NCBI RefSeq assembly: GCF_010389155.1
Contig: NC_057761.1
Coordinates: 47,912,213 to 47,976,212 of the forward strand
From: Erigeron canadensis
Taxonomy: Eukaryota; Streptophyta; Magnoliopsida; Asterales; Asteraceae
Direction of reading: 5' to 3'
Length of the DNA stretch: 64,000 nt
This document shows positions 1-11,341 of the stretch, one piece after another (within the stretch, counting starts at the first letter, position 1; each line of letters begins with the position of its first letter). A model generated the notes under the pieces. The model made no database searches, had not been told where the DNA came from, and saw only the letters and a list, made by a program, of their open reading frames with translations. Position numbers and translations under genes: made by a program.

Positions 1-1966
1 AATAGGCTGCAATGATGAATGATTTTACTGTATATATGATTTGGATGAATATATATGATGTAGGCATTGGCAGAATGTGCCATGATGGGATTTTTTGGTT
101 GTTTATCGGTTAATAAACAACTTTATTTTTTTGTGTGTTGTTTACGGAAGCCTAGATGACATTGTCTTAAGCATGATATGAGTTATTTGTTTGTATGAAT
201 ATGCCCAAATCATCTTGTTTAGAAATTACGAGTTCATTGATAAGCGATGTGATTGTTTTTTGCTTCTTTTGTTGATGAATGGAGCGGAGATACCATTTTG
301 TGTATCCTGTTGTGTGATTTTTGACGTATTTGTTTATATGTTTTGTTAATTGTGTCTTAGAGTTTTGATTGTAGGACATGAAGGTTACGATGATTCCGAA
401 AAAAAAAATGGTTTTATAGATGTTTTTGTTGAACCTATATTATTGAATGGCAATTTTGGTACAAAAATTAGTGGTGACTTTTCTTACATGATCATTCACT
501 TTTGTCTGGTCGCAGTTGATGATCATCACTGACCTTCTCTTTGACAAATTAATTTCAACCCCTTACGCTATTTTTAAGGTATTACCATCCTTTTCCTTAT
601 AAAAAAATGCTTATCGTATGTACAATTGACCTATTAAGTGTGAACCGGTTCAAAGGAGGTAAACTTTTATGTGTCATAATAGGCAGACATGTTATTAATC
701 TACCAAAATCTATATGTTTATCATCATCATCATCTTATTTGTCTGAAATGCTAGCATGAATGAGTAAAGATAGACTCTACTTTGAATTGAAATCCTGTCA
801 ACCGGTGTTTTCTTTCAATTTCTTGACTGACCATTTGCACAATCTTTTTGCTGATTACAATCTTTTTGTAAGTTTATGTATGATATTTAATTGGATTCTT
901 AGTTTTGGGTATTGTATTAGTAATGGAGCCTGTGGAGTTGTTGATTCTGACTTTAATTTGTTTCTGCACTAGTTGTTGACCGTGTCTTCTTGTCTAAAAG
1001 CGCTGCACATCCTTTCTAAAGTTGACAACTCTGCATACATGTATTATTTTAATTTAATACCTACAAGTGCAAGTTTTTGTGGGATTGATTTTACTCTCCA
1101 GGCTTATGTGTTAGAGGGTATGTTTATACTGTATTCTGAATAGTGTGTGGCTGCTCAGTTTTTTCTTGATATTTATTTCATCAGAATTGAAATTAACTCT
1201 GTTGGAATATCTATTTTATCTCCATGTACTTGAAGTGTGATATATTTTGTTTATTAGTGTTGATCTTGAAGCCCAACCTGACCATAGTGCTGTCTGCTTG
1301 TTTCTTTTTTCAGAATTCTTTTTTCACCCTGAATCTGCTTTATGTTCACTCAAATACACTTTATTTATTTATAATCATGGCCCTTTTAATATTAATGGTG
1401 GTAGTAGAAAAATATTTATGCCTTTTTTTAGAAGTTGTTTAGTAAATAATAACTTTAGAAAGTGTCATGTTCGTTGCTTTAGAATATAAGTGCCCCAATA
1501 TGTTTCTTCAACGTATAATCGTCATTTGACTATATGCTTAAGTTGAGTTTATTTATGTGGTGTGTGTGTGTGTCATAGGAGCTTTAAGTTAAAATGTGAA
1601 ATGGACCAAGATTAAGGATAAGGTGTTGTTTTTCTAGTATTATATATTATTGGGACCCTTTCAACTTCATTTTCAATTTTAAGATGACATATTTCAAGCT
1701 GAAGTTGAGAGAAAAAATTACGAGTAAATAAAAATAAAGGGCTGCATAAGGGCCTCCTTTTTTTTCTTCTTCAGGATGTCTTTAACAGCGTATTTTATGT
1801 TGAAAATTAACATGGGTGGATCTCAACTTATGCACCTTAAAAGAGAGTGTATGTCCAAATTCAAAGTTGGAACATTTTATGTGATGTTTTATATTAAATT
1901 AGAGTATTTGATTTGTTACTTCTAGTTAAATGTCTCACTTTTTATTTGGGATGAAACTTATATGTT
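1..1966. other. Non-coding DNA upstream of SPT16; probable 5' UTR intron
   Basis: AT-rich DNA with only short, unconvincing reading frames. A good 3' splice site (pyrimidine/T-rich tract followed by TTTTCAGCAG) lies at about 1967-1978, only 13 bases before the SPT16 start codon. Part of this stretch is therefore probably a 5' UTR intron whose donor I could not place. No domain of an upstream gene was recognised. Confidence 0.45.
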
Positions 1967-1990
1967 ATTTTCAGCAGGTGATTTGTGAAA

Positions 1991-4900
1991 ATGGCAGCAG
2001 CTGGTGGTGGATATACCATTGATGCAAGTACACTTGCCAGGCGACTAAAATCTTTGTATACCCATTGGCGGGAGCACAGAGACAAGTTTTGGGGATCTTG
2101 TAATGCATTTGCAGTAGCCACTCCACCCCCTTCTGATGATCTTCGTTATCTGAAGTCTTCAGCTCTCAACATTTGGTTGCTTGGTTATGAGTTTCCAGAA
2201 ACTATAATGGTTTTCACAGACAAACAGATTCATTTCTTATGCAGCCAAAAGAAAGCAAAATTGCTTGATGTTGTCAAAAAGCCTGCTAAAGATGCAGCTG
2301 GTGTAGATGTTGTGATGCACGTGAAACAAAAAACTGATGACGGGTCGGACCAAATGGATACCATATTACGTGCCATTGAATCTCTTGATTCTCCTGTTTT
2401 TGGGCATATAGCAAGAGAGCTTCCTGAAGGAAAACTTTTAGAGAAATGGACTGAAAAAGTCAAGTCATCTGGCTTGCAACTTAGTGATATAACAAATGGA
2501 TTAGCAGATCTCTTTGCTGTTAAAGAAACCGGTGAGCTTACAAATGTGAAGAAAGCTGCATACTTGACTGCATCTGCAATGAAACTGTTTGTTGTTCCAA
2601 AGCTTGAGCAGGTAATTGATGAGGAAAAGAAAGTTACTCATTCTTCTTTAATGGATGATACTGAAAAAGCTATTTTGGAGCCTACTAGAATAAAAGTGAA
2701 GCTGAAAGCTGATAATGTTGATATTTGCTACCCTCCTATTTTTCAAAGTGGTGGAAATTTTGATCTCAAACCCAGTGCTTCAAGCAACGATGATAATTTG
2801 TCTTATGATACTGCTAGTGTGATAATTTGTGCACTCGGGTCCCGTTACAATAGCTACTGCGCGAATGTGGCTAGGACTATTCTTATTGATTCAAATGCTA
2901 CTCAAAGTAAGGCATACCAGGTTCTGCTGAAAGCCCATGAGGCTGCCATAGCTGCACTGAAGCCCGGCAACAAGGCTAGTGATGTTTACAAAGCTGCACT
3001 TGCAGTTGTTGCAAAAGAAGCTCCCGAGTTGACTGCAAATTTGACAAAAGCAGCTGGTACAGGAATTGGTCTTGAGTTTCGTGAGTCGTGCTTGACTCTT
3101 AATGAGAAAAATGAAAGAATCTTGAAAGTGGGTATGGTTTTAAATGTATCACTTGGGTTTCAAAACTTGCCAACAAATAGTAGCAAAACGAAGAGTCCAA
3201 GCTATGCACTTTTACTTGCGGATACTGTTATCATAACTACTGCTGGTAATGAGGTCGTGACTTCTTTGAGCACTAAAGCCTTTAAAGACGTTGCATACTC
3301 TTTCAATGATGCCGAGGGCGAGGGAGAAGATGAAAGACCACAAATCAGAGTCGAGTCTAAAGTTAATGAAGCTTTGTACTCTAAAGCCACTTTAAGGTCA
3401 GACAACAATGAAATGTCTAAAGAAGAGCTTAGAAGACAACATCAAGCCGAACTTGCTCGTCAGAAAAACGAAGAAACAGCTCAACGTCTTGCTGGCGGAA
3501 AAAGTGCTACTGGCGATGGAAGATCTTCATCAAGATCTTCAAATGATATAATTGCTTATAGAAACGTAAACGATGTTCCTCCAACTAGGGAACCGATGAT
3601 TGTGGTTGACCAGAAGAACGAGTCGATTCTTATACCAATGTATGGGTGCATGGTGCCTTTCCATATTGCTACTGTGAAGACAGTTTCAAGTCAAGCTGAT
3701 ACAAGTCGAAACTGCTATATTCGAATAGTATTTAATGTTCCTGGAACACCATTTTCGTCACAGGATCCCAACTCACTCAAGAACCACACAGATATATTTT
3801 TGAAAGAGGCCTCATTTCGGTCTAGTGACCCAAGGCATATTAGTGAAGTGGTTCAACAGATAAAAACACTTCGAAAAAATTTCAATTCTCGCGAGTCTGA
3901 AAGAGCTGAAAGAGCATCATTGGTTACTCAGGAGAAACTTGTGCTTGCAGGGAATAAGTTTAAACCAATCAGATTGACTGACCTTTGGATCCGTCCCACG
4001 TTTCCGGGTCGTGGAAGGAAGCTTCCGGGTACTCTGGAGGCTCATGATAACGGTTTTAGATACTCGACTTCAAGGTCAGATGAACGTGTGGATATTTTAT
4101 TTGCTAATATTAAACATGCATTTTTTCAAGCAGCTGAGAAAGAAATGATTACTTTGCTTCACTTTCATCTTGACAACCATATTATGGTTGGAAACAAGAA
4201 AACAAAAGATGTTCAATTTTATGTGGAGGTTATGGATGTTGTGCAAACACTTGGAGGTGCGAAAAGGTCTACTTATGACCCAGATGAGATTGAGGAAGAA
4301 CAAAGAGAGCGGGACCGTAAAAACAAGATTAATATGGAATTTCAGAATTTTGTTAATCGGGTTAATGATCTGTGGGGACAACCGAAGTTCAAAGCATTTG
4401 ACCTTGAGTTTGACCAGCCTTTAAGAGAGCTCGGGTTTCATGGTGTGCCTCATAAGGCTTCAGCTTTCATTGTTCCGACTTCTAGCTGTTTGGTTGAGCT
4501 CATTGAAACTCCATTTTTTGTGGTTACTTTGAGCGAGATTGAAATTGTGAACCTTGAAAGGGTCGGTCTCGGACAGAAGAATTTTGACATGGCAATTGTG
4601 TTTAAAGATTTCAAGCGTGACGTGCTTCGTATCGATTCAATTCCTTCTACGTCACTTGATGGTATTAAAGAGTGGCTTGACACAACTGACATAAAATACT
4701 ATGAAAGTAGATTGAATATGAACTGGCGGGCTATATTGAAAACAATCACTGATGACCCGCAAAACTTCATTGATGAAGGAGGATGGGAGTTTTTGAATTT
4801 GGAAGTTAGTGATTCTGACTCTGATGCTTCACAGGAATCAGACCAGGGTTACGAACCATCTGATGTGGAGCCCGAGTCGGAGTCAGAAGATGACGGGTCT

Positions 4901-5140
4901 GACAGTGCATCATTGGTAGAATCTGATGAAGAATCCGAAGACGAAGATGACGAAGGATCTGATGAATCGGAAGGGAAGACATGGGATGAGTTGGAGAGGG
5001 AAGCAAGCAATGCTGACAGGGAGCATGGTGCCGAGTCAGACAGCGAAGAGGAGCGGAAAAGAAGGAAGATGAAGGCTTTTGGCAAGTCGCGTGCAGGTCC
5101 TAGCAGCAGTGCTCCAAAGCGTCCAAAGTTCAGAAGGTAA
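1991..5140 (+). CDS. SPT16: FACT complex subunit SPT16 (histone chaperone)
   Basis: A single uninterrupted 1049-residue reading frame, full length for plant SPT16. SPT16 pairs with SSRP1 in the nuclear FACT complex, which removes and restores H2A-H2B as polymerase II passes. In order I see: an N-terminal lobe (about 1-170) and a non-catalytic M24 aminopeptidase-like domain (about 175-440); a charged helix with ELRRQHQAELARQKNEE near 475-495; the SPT16 and Rtt106-like middle domains (about 530-920), including YGCMVPFHIATVK and RPTFPGRGRKLPG; a Ser/Asp/Glu-rich acidic tail from about residue 937 to 1020; and a basic end, PKRPKFRR, that could act as a nuclear signal. The start is ATG 1991; the frame stays open two codons upstream to a GTG that is not used in a nuclear gene. 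The lack of introns in the coding part is, as I recall, also true of Arabidopsis SPT16. Identity is very secure. Confidence 0.97.
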   Translation: MAAAGGGYTIDASTLARRLKSLYTHWREHRDKFWGSCNAFAVATPPPSDDLRYLKSSALNIWLLGYEFPETIMVFTDKQIHFLCSQKKAKLLDVVKKPAKDAAGVDVVMHVKQKTDDGSDQMDTILRAIESLDSPVFGHIARELPEGKLLEKWTEKVKSSGLQLSDITNGLADLFAVKETGELTNVKKAAYLTASAMKLFVVPKLEQVIDEEKKVTHSSLMDDTEKAILEPTRIKVKLKADNVDICYPPIFQSGGNFDLKPSASSNDDNLSYDTASVIICALGSRYNSYCANVARTILIDSNATQSKAYQVLLKAHEAAIAALKPGNKASDVYKAALAVVAKEAPELTANLTKAAGTGIGLEFRESCLTLNEKNERILKVGMVLNVSLGFQNLPTNSSKTKSPSYALLLADTVIITTAGNEVVTSLSTKAFKDVAYSFNDAEGEGEDERPQIRVESKVNEALYSKATLRSDNNEMSKEELRRQHQAELARQKNEETAQRLAGGKSATGDGRSSSRSSNDIIAYRNVNDVPPTREPMIVVDQKNESILIPMYGCMVPFHIATVKTVSSQADTSRNCYIRIVFNVPGTPFSSQDPNSLKNHTDIFLKEASFRSSDPRHISEVVQQIKTLRKNFNSRESERAERASLVTQEKLVLAGNKFKPIRLTDLWIRPTFPGRGRKLPGTLEAHDNGFRYSTSRSDERVDILFANIKHAFFQAAEKEMITLLHFHLDNHIMVGNKKTKDVQFYVEVMDVVQTLGGAKRSTYDPDEIEEEQRERDRKNKINMEFQNFVNRVNDLWGQPKFKAFDLEFDQPLRELGFHGVPHKASAFIVPTSSCLVELIETPFFVVTLSEIEIVNLERVGLGQKNFDMAIVFKDFKRDVLRIDSIPSTSLDGIKEWLDTTDIKYYESRLNMNWRAILKTITDDPQNFIDEGGWEFLNLEVSDSDSDASQESDQGYEPSDVEPESESEDDGSDSASLVESDEESEDEDDEGSDESEGKTWDELEREASNADREHGAESDSEEERKRRKMKAFGKSRAGPSSSAPKRPKFRR

Positions 5141-6647
5141 AATGCTAGTTTTTACGAGTTTAGAATAGCTGAAGTAATGTTAAGTTGTTTTGGGAACATG
5201 TTAGTTTGAAAAGCAGCAGAGTATTTTGTCTGTTAATTATTAAAGTTGAATCTGGTCAAGACTTATTTGCAAACCAACCACCTTTTGGTTTTCAAATGGT
5301 AATTCCATTTCCATCTATATATTATTTGGTGAGATGTGTTTTTGTCTTTTCTTTGATTGATGTCTAGGACATCATCTACATTTTGTGATACAACCATATT
5401 GAATTGGCATCGATCATTACCATGATTTTTATATGAAGTATCATCAAAATGTATATCCATTACCATCATTTAAAACTTTATTGGCCAAGACGAGATAATG
5501 CATGCATTCAAAGTTATGTCCAGTGATCATATTAACATTACGAAAAAGCAATCAACTTTTATAAAACAAAGGCTGCAACAACCATTTGATTGGAGCTTGT
5601 TGACAGGAAACAAGATAGTAGCTTTGTTGTCAATGAGAATCTAATCGATGGCTATCCAATTAATGTGGTACGGGTTCCGTCCACTGCCTTTCTTTTTCGT
5701 TTGTCATCCTATTAATTATAATGCCCACAAGCAGCAAGAAACGTCATTGTTGAAAACTCAATCTACTCTTACATAAGATATCGATGGTAATATACTTTTA
5801 TGAATATGTGATGCAATTATTAATGCAAAAGTAATTGATGTAAAAGGGGTAGTGTAATTATTTTAAGGATTGAAAGATGTATGTTGTATATAGTTTTATT
5901 AAAATTATTATAACTTTATGGATATGTTAAATTTAAAATATTTAAATTAATGAATAAAAAATAGTTTAATCTGAGTTTATCAAGATTGTTTTGGAGAAAT
6001 TTGAAGCAAGAAAAATGTTTTATAATTTGTAAGATAGATATAGATGTAGATATATATATTTGCTAATTTGCATGTTACATATGTGGCCTAAAAGTAGTCT
6101 TTATCTTTGGTAACGGTAAGATTACATTTTAACCTCTCTCATACAAAAGAAGGTATTTAGGACCCAAAATTAATGGAAGACGACATTGGGTTTACTTACT
6201 TACATGTTACATATGTGGCCGGGACCAAACCGAGATAAATAAAACAAGTAGATTGATCAAATTGTTACATGATGAATTATGAATTAGACTTTAGTAAATG
6301 TTAAAGATCGATTTAATACGATATATGAACACCTACGCTAAAATACATACATGTAACCTGATACAAAATATAGTCATTATATATTCAACAAATTAAATCA
6401 TCATACATAAAATATCATCGATATTTACAATTTATACTCTACGATGTGCTCAATAGTAACATCAATACCAGTTCCGCGTTTGCATATTAATTACCAGATT
6501 TTAACATAAGCATATGATACAAGTTCATACCCTATAAGTTCAATGTTAAATATTCCCTACAACAGAATCATAAACAAAAAATAAGTTATAGCCATAAGAT
6601 CGGACCAGACAATATTAATGGGTGCTAGCTTAGCTATATCTTATCGA
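5141..6647. other. Intergenic DNA between SPT16 and the first B3 gene
   Basis: The SPT16 3' UTR probably occupies the first few hundred bases. The rest is AT-rich. A short direct repeat, CATGTTACATATGTGGCC, occurs near 6070 and again near 6203. About 5829-5880 matches the dispersed repeat family annotated at 8983, 15035 and 38525. No gene seen. Confidence 0.6.
5829..5885 (+). repeat. Fragment of dispersed GTAAAAGGGGTAGTG repeat family
   Basis: The run AATTGATGTAAAAGGGGTAG followed by TGTAATTATTTTAAGG closely matches about 9078-9115 and, more loosely, 38633-38690. In those two places it lies just downstream of an ACCCGYRCAATG(C/T) block. This copy lacks that block and is a truncated member. 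Confidence 0.5.
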
Positions 6648-7526
6648 TCAAACACGAACAAGTGCAAAGCAAAGTTGTTCCTGGTTAACACGAAACGACC
6701 AAACTTGAATCACCATACCTTCCTCCAATCCATTTGTATTCACAATATCATTCCACCCTGTTTTCAGCACATAGACTTCCTTATTCATGTTCCATCGTGT
6801 GAAATTCAGTGTCCATTCGCGCCTTTTGGGGTCAAACACAGGCACGCTTATATCTTTTCCGGCTCCAAGTTTCCTTTTCTCAAATTCCTTCAACATCCCA
6901 CAATTATATACGTTTGCTGTGGGTATTAACAACCGGCCCTGGCTCTTGGTCACGTCTGACGTGGTAAGCTTCTTCTGGATCACCAACTTAAATCTTGAAC
7001 CCCCAATACTTGTTACAAAATAATTCATCAAATCCTTAATGCGACTTGGAAGTCGTGGGTAATTTTCTTCTTGACATACATTAATTGTGTTACTTGAATT
7101 TCCAAGTTCCGCAATATTATCCCCATTGTCGTTTAACTCCATTCTCACATCATCATGATCAACATTATCCTTGATCAGTGCCTCTGAACAGCTAGGGCTA
7201 TCGATGTTTCTTAAATCTCTCGATTCCATATTATGATCAACATTATTACTATTAGAAACAATAACTAGGGCTGTTTTAGAAGATTGCGGTTTTGGTCTAA
7301 GAGAAAACATTGTAGTTTTTCCACCACACTTTAGTTTAATTTTTCTACTTGGTGAGTATTCGGGTTTCTTGAAGTTATTATTAGTCCTTTCTGCAATCTC
7401 GCGTAACTTTGCACGCATGGTCTTGACAGTAGCTTCAGGGTCATCATCTTTAAAACCCATCAACGACAACAATGTCGCGATGTTCTTCCTGCATTTTCTT
7501 TCACTCGTTCTTGTGTTTTTCGCCAT
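6648..7526 (-). CDS. B3 DNA-binding domain protein, copy 1
   Basis: Intronless, 292 residues, start ATG (complement of 7524-7526). B3 proteins are plant nuclear transcription regulators that bind DNA through a seven-stranded barrel. Residues 1-45 hold a conserved block, CRKNIATLLSLMGFKDDDP, shared with the other two B3 genes here. A variable Asn/Ser-rich linker follows, and the B3 fold occupies about 175-292, with SIGGSRFKLVIQKKLTTSDV, QGRLLIP and LEEGMVIQVWSFRV, ending LCFALVRV. This resembles the small DUF313-type B3 group (the Arabidopsis At1g05920/At3g25182-like proteins), not the ARF, LAV or RAV classes; this is family recall. It is transcribed away from copies 2 and 3. Targets are unknown. 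The frame is intact. Confidence 0.88.
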   Translation of the reverse strand: MAKNTRTSERKCRKNIATLLSLMGFKDDDPEATVKTMRAKLREIAERTNNNFKKPEYSPSRKIKLKCGGKTTMFSLRPKPQSSKTALVIVSNSNNVDHNMESRDLRNIDSPSCSEALIKDNVDHDDVRMELNDNGDNIAELGNSSNTINVCQEENYPRLPSRIKDLMNYFVTSIGGSRFKLVIQKKLTTSDVTKSQGRLLIPTANVYNCGMLKEFEKRKLGAGKDISVPVFDPKRREWTLNFTRWNMNKEVYVLKTGWNDIVNTNGLEEGMVIQVWSFRVNQEQLCFALVRV

Positions 7527-8982
7527 CGATATTATTATTAACAGGATTCTGGTCAGAAAAAAGGGTCAAACGACTATGTTGAAGGTCGATGAATTGATCG
7601 AAGGCACGTACGTACTGAGGGTTTTTTCTGTTAATTAGAGGGAAATTTAATTAATTTATAAACTTCATACCCAAGTTGATCGAATTGGGGAAAAAATAGG
7701 TTGCGTATATAATTTTAAGGACATTGCAAAATAAACTTATATGGTGCATAAAAAAAAATTGTACTTTCCATATAAAAATTTACCCCTAATTTTATGATAA
7801 GTGTACAACTATTTATTTAATTTTTTTTTTTGTAAAATGAGTTTCGATTCAGACGTGTTAAAGAAAATTTTAAGGAGAGATATTCTGGACCTCAAACCCC
7901 TCTTTATGAAAATTTCCTTTGAGATCCAAAACTCTGAGACCAACTAAATAAATTAGACTTTTATAGCTATATAAGGAACGTGTAATTTATGCTATATTTT
8001 AGGAAAATCAAAATTATTAATTTGGTATCGTACCATAACAATGTAACATGGATTTGGACTAATGTGGTCATTAGCAACACAAGTTTATCATACTTTTTTG
8101 TTTTTGAAAGAATAAATAGAAATTCAAAATTTTAATTCGCACTTATATATGGATGATGGTGAGTATGTGTCTATTCGAAAGTCAGAAAAAAATGTATCTA
8201 CCAATAAACTAAATCAGGATTGAAATGTCTTTGTAACAACAAGTGGTGTAATTCTTCATCGACAAGTGTCTTTTTAATTTATTTACCTTATTAAATTAGC
8301 TTCTTTAATTTTATATAGATTCAATTTTCTTATTAGACTTAGAATTAAACTTTAACTCTTGACTTATAAATACAAAAGACATTATAACCTTATTTGAATG
8401 ATCATTTTCTCATTAATATTTTTTTTTCTCAAATTTTCACTTCTTATTACTTATATTACCTATAATAATGTCATTAACATGAAAACTTCAAAAATTTGAG
8501 GTTACGATCCGAAAATCACAAAGCTATTTGTCGTTATCCGGGTATGCTTACAAGTTTCGATTTTGATGTGATTGTGACAATTTAGGGTAAATCCAAAACT
8601 CTAACTAAACATATATTATATTTATCATAACTGTTTATTGTAATTTACTTTAAATAATTGGTTTAATTCAATCACAATTTATTTCATACTCACAAATCAT
8701 GTATGAGGCATATTCAAATTTTTTTATGATACAATATATATAGCTACCGTATATCGTACGAATATTAACACTAATATATATATATATATATTAATAGTCT
8801 AACACACCTTCCATATTATGATTAGGACATTGTAGGATGCTGTTACTTTATCAATTTTGATAAATGCAATTTTTATTTATTTATTTTTAGAGGTTTATTT
8901 GAAATTTTCCCTTTACAAATAACGAAAAAAAAAATATAATATACATAAGAAATGCATAAAATTAATATTTTAAAAATCATTG
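7527..8982. other. AT-rich intergenic DNA upstream of B3 copy 1
   Basis: Contains the promoter side of the minus-strand B3 gene. The strand opposite the gene's start is open to about 7638, but this looks like a shadow frame. A TA microsatellite lies near 8772-8791. No gene recognised. Confidence 0.55.
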
Positions 8983-9260
8983 TACCCGCACAATGCAGCG
9001 ACGATGGTGGTACCGGCGATGGAGTGAAGGGTGGTGGCGGAGTGACGGGTGGTGGCGGTGTGGTTATTATTATAAAAATAATTAATGTAAAAGGAGTAAT
9101 GTAGTTATTTTAGGAGTTGATGTTATAAATTATTTCATAAAGGGTATAAAGGTCTTTTCGCATGGGAACATTTTTATGAGAGAGTGTGTGTTGAAAAGTG
9201 TTAGGAAAGAGAGTATAATAATTTTTGGGGGGTCAAGGAGTCATGTTCATGTAGTGTAAA
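8983..9260 (+). repeat. Dispersed repeat with ACCCGCACAATGCAGCG head
   Basis: Begins with GTACCCGCACAATGCAGCGA, runs through a GGTGG/GGCGG-rich stretch, then AATTAATGTAAAAGGAGTAA and an AT-rich tail. The same order of blocks recurs at about 15033-15480 and 38522-38835. It is a multi-copy non-coding family; I could not see clean ends or target duplications, so its class is open. Confidence 0.5.
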
Positions 9261-9792
9261 ATTTTAACGCTCCCAAATTACACCAATCACGTCTCTTCAA
9301 CTCATTTTTACCCTTTCAACTCTCCCAACCAACCCTCCCAACCTATTTCATAGACATTTATCACTTTTTCAACCCTCCCAAATTTTTTTATTTTCTTTTT
9401 CATTTAATTTAATCAAATATTTTAATAAAACATAAAACTATACCATTACATTACATTATACTACTAAAATAAGAATTACAGTATAAATTTAGGGTTTAAA
9501 TTTAAACTTTTCAAAACTAAAAGAATTATAATATAAGTAAATAAAATTTCAGGGGCCTAATATGCAAATTTTAAACCTACTTTTGACTTTTACTTCATCT
9601 TCCCCACCCATGAAATATATATATATATCATACATATATACCTGCGTGTATTTTATATATATACTGCTCAAGATGATTATTCTTTTTTTATCCCCAACGG
9701 ATGGAAACCAACAAATAATATATGCATGTCTTGCAATGGTCAAAAAACTCCAGCCCACGCTCCTACCCTCGCATGGCTTAAAGCCCGTTCAA

Positions 9793-9860
9793 ATTAACCC
9801 GTTGGCCAGCCCGCATTCGGTGGCGGTGTTCTTGAGCGGGCTGGGCCAACCCGTTGGGAG
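9793..9860. repeat. GC-rich stem-loop (TTGGCCAGCCCGC / GCGGGCTGGGCCAA)
   Basis: TTGGCCAGCCCGC at 9802-9814 is almost perfectly complementary to GCGGGCTGGGCCAA at 9836-9849, with a loop of about 21 bases. It stands out in AT-rich flanks and is probably part of a decayed transposon end. Confidence 0.5.
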
Positions 9861-10358
9861 CCAGCCTTGACTCCACCAGGCCTTCTAAAGTAGTAGAGAT
9901 GGTTAGGATAATCTTTTTTACTCAAAATAAAATCATCCTCTCAAGATAAATTTTTTGGCTTTGTCATTTATTGTGAGTTATTTAAAGAAAATACTAAATA
10001 AAGCCTTCGAGGCTTTATTAATTGTATATAAACAAGATAAAAGAAATTATATTTTTTTTATATTAAAAACACACTCTCTAAATTTATTTTAAATGTAAAA
10101 TTATTTAATGTAAAAATGATTAAAGTTTCGTTTAACAAAACCCTTTATCGATATAACGATTTAAAAAAAAAAAGTTTTGTATTTACAAGTTTACTCTTGT
10201 TTTTTTTTTTTAACTAGCTAGAAAGTTTTTATCAATCAACTAACATACCAAACAATATACCAAATTATATTGTTTTTATGGAGACTTTCCAAAGATGTAT
10301 TATTTAATCGAACCCCACTTCTACAAGGTTGGTTTCCAATTAAGTTCCTTGCATGCGT

Positions 10359-10376
10359 CCTATATATATATATTTA
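10359..10376 (+). promoter_or_regulatory. Possible TATA box of B3 copy 2
   Basis: CCTATATATATATATTTA lies about 80-95 bases before the ATG at 10455, a usual TATA position if the leader is short. A CGAT-repeat tract (about 10425-10440) separates it from the start codon. Assignment is by position and motif only. Confidence 0.3.
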
Positions 10377-10454
10377 TCCTCGTTTTCGTTACTTGATTAA
10401 TTAATTACCACCTTCACCGTAATCCATCGATCGATCGATCATCATCATATAACG

Positions 10455-11054
10455 ATGGCAGAAACCTCATCAAGATTAACAAACGAAAAAAGAGGCAGGA
10501 AGAACATCGCTACATTGTTGTCATTGATGGATTATCGTGACGATAATCCTGATTCCACTATCAAAACCATGCGCGAAAAACTAGTTGGGATGAATAGAGA
10601 AAAAGAACTCGTGGCTGCTCAAAACTTACCATGTTCATCAGCCACCATTCCAACCGGTCTAAACGCGTTTATAAGAAGCATAGGTGGGTCGGAGCCTGAG
10701 TTAATGATGTGGAAGCGCCTCAGTGACTCAGACGTTACTTGTAGTCAATGCCGGCTATTGATACCGCCCTCAACTCTAGCAAACAAGGATTTGGGTTTCT
10801 TGACAAGCGACGAGAAAAAGAGATTAAAAAGCAACGAAAACATAAGTGTGTGGGTGTTTGATCTTGAAAGGCGTAAACAATTAATGTCTTTTAAACAATG
10901 GGGGAAGGATAAAAAACTTTACGCGCTCATTAAGGAGTGGAACAAGTTAGTTAGCATAAATGGTTTGAAGGCAGACATGAATGTGCAAGTTTGGTCCTTT
11001 CGAGTTGGTTTTGAGCAACAACTTTGTTTTGCACTTGTTTGTACTGATCGATGA
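10455..11054 (+). CDS. B3 DNA-binding domain protein, copy 2 (short linker)
   Basis: Intronless, 199 residues. It keeps the N-terminal block RKNIATLLSLMDYRDDNP (about residues 14-32) and a complete B3 fold (about 75-199) with SIGGSEPELMMWKRLSDSDV, CRLLIPPS and VQVWSFRVGFEQQLCFALV. The linker is only about 40 residues, against about 120 in copy 1 and 160 in copy 3, so about 100 residues are missing. The N-terminal block also carries changes (G to D after LSLM). It is nuclear and DNA-binding by family. The frame is intact, so I call it functional; faster divergence and early pseudogene decay remain possible. Its 3' flank is duplicated about 1.2 kb downstream, and it shares a TTGAAGGCACRCRYGTRTA-like 3' flank motif with copy 3. 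Confidence 0.82.
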   Translation: MAETSSRLTNEKRGRKNIATLLSLMDYRDDNPDSTIKTMREKLVGMNREKELVAAQNLPCSSATIPTGLNAFIRSIGGSEPELMMWKRLSDSDVTCSQCRLLIPPSTLANKDLGFLTSDEKKRLKSNENISVWVFDLERRKQLMSFKQWGKDKKLYALIKEWNKLVSINGLKADMNVQVWSFRVGFEQQLCFALVCTDR

Positions 11055-11149
11055 AGATAATAAGCCGGCCACGTGCCAAGGATAATTAATTTTAGGATTG
11101 AAGGCACGCATGTGTAAACGATTTTATTTCTCAAAATTTTTTGCAGGAA

Positions 11150-11340
11150 TTGAATTAAGTAGTAATAACACAATAACATTGTTAGGGTTTCGGTTAATAT
11201 ATGCATGCAAACTTATACTCATGACGTACCTAGCTTGTTATGATCTTAATCAAACTTATTTTAGTTCGTCGATCTACATGTTTTATTCTGTTTTAAATGT
11301 CTTTGATTGAACAAAAGTTATTCAATGGAAAACCTAGTAG
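11150..11340 (+). repeat. 3' flank of B3 copy 2, first duplicate
   Basis: Matches 12355-12520 over most of its length, with small gaps: AATAACATTGTTAGGGTTTC against AATAACATTGTTAAAGTTTC, then AATCAAACTTATTTTAGTT, GATTGAACAAAA and ATTCAATGGAAAA in the same order. The two copies are separated by the insertion at 11350-12108. Confidence 0.75.
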
Positions 11341-11341
11341 T

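Noticed and set aside
1985..1990. Two-codon upstream extension of SPT16 from a GTG
   Set aside because: GTG is not a normal start in plant nuclear genes, and ATG 1991 gives the MAAAGGG-type N-terminus.
4806..5085. Serine-rich open frames on the minus strand under the SPT16 tail
   Set aside because: Shadow of the repetitive acidic-tail codons (GAT/GAA/TCT) on the other strand.
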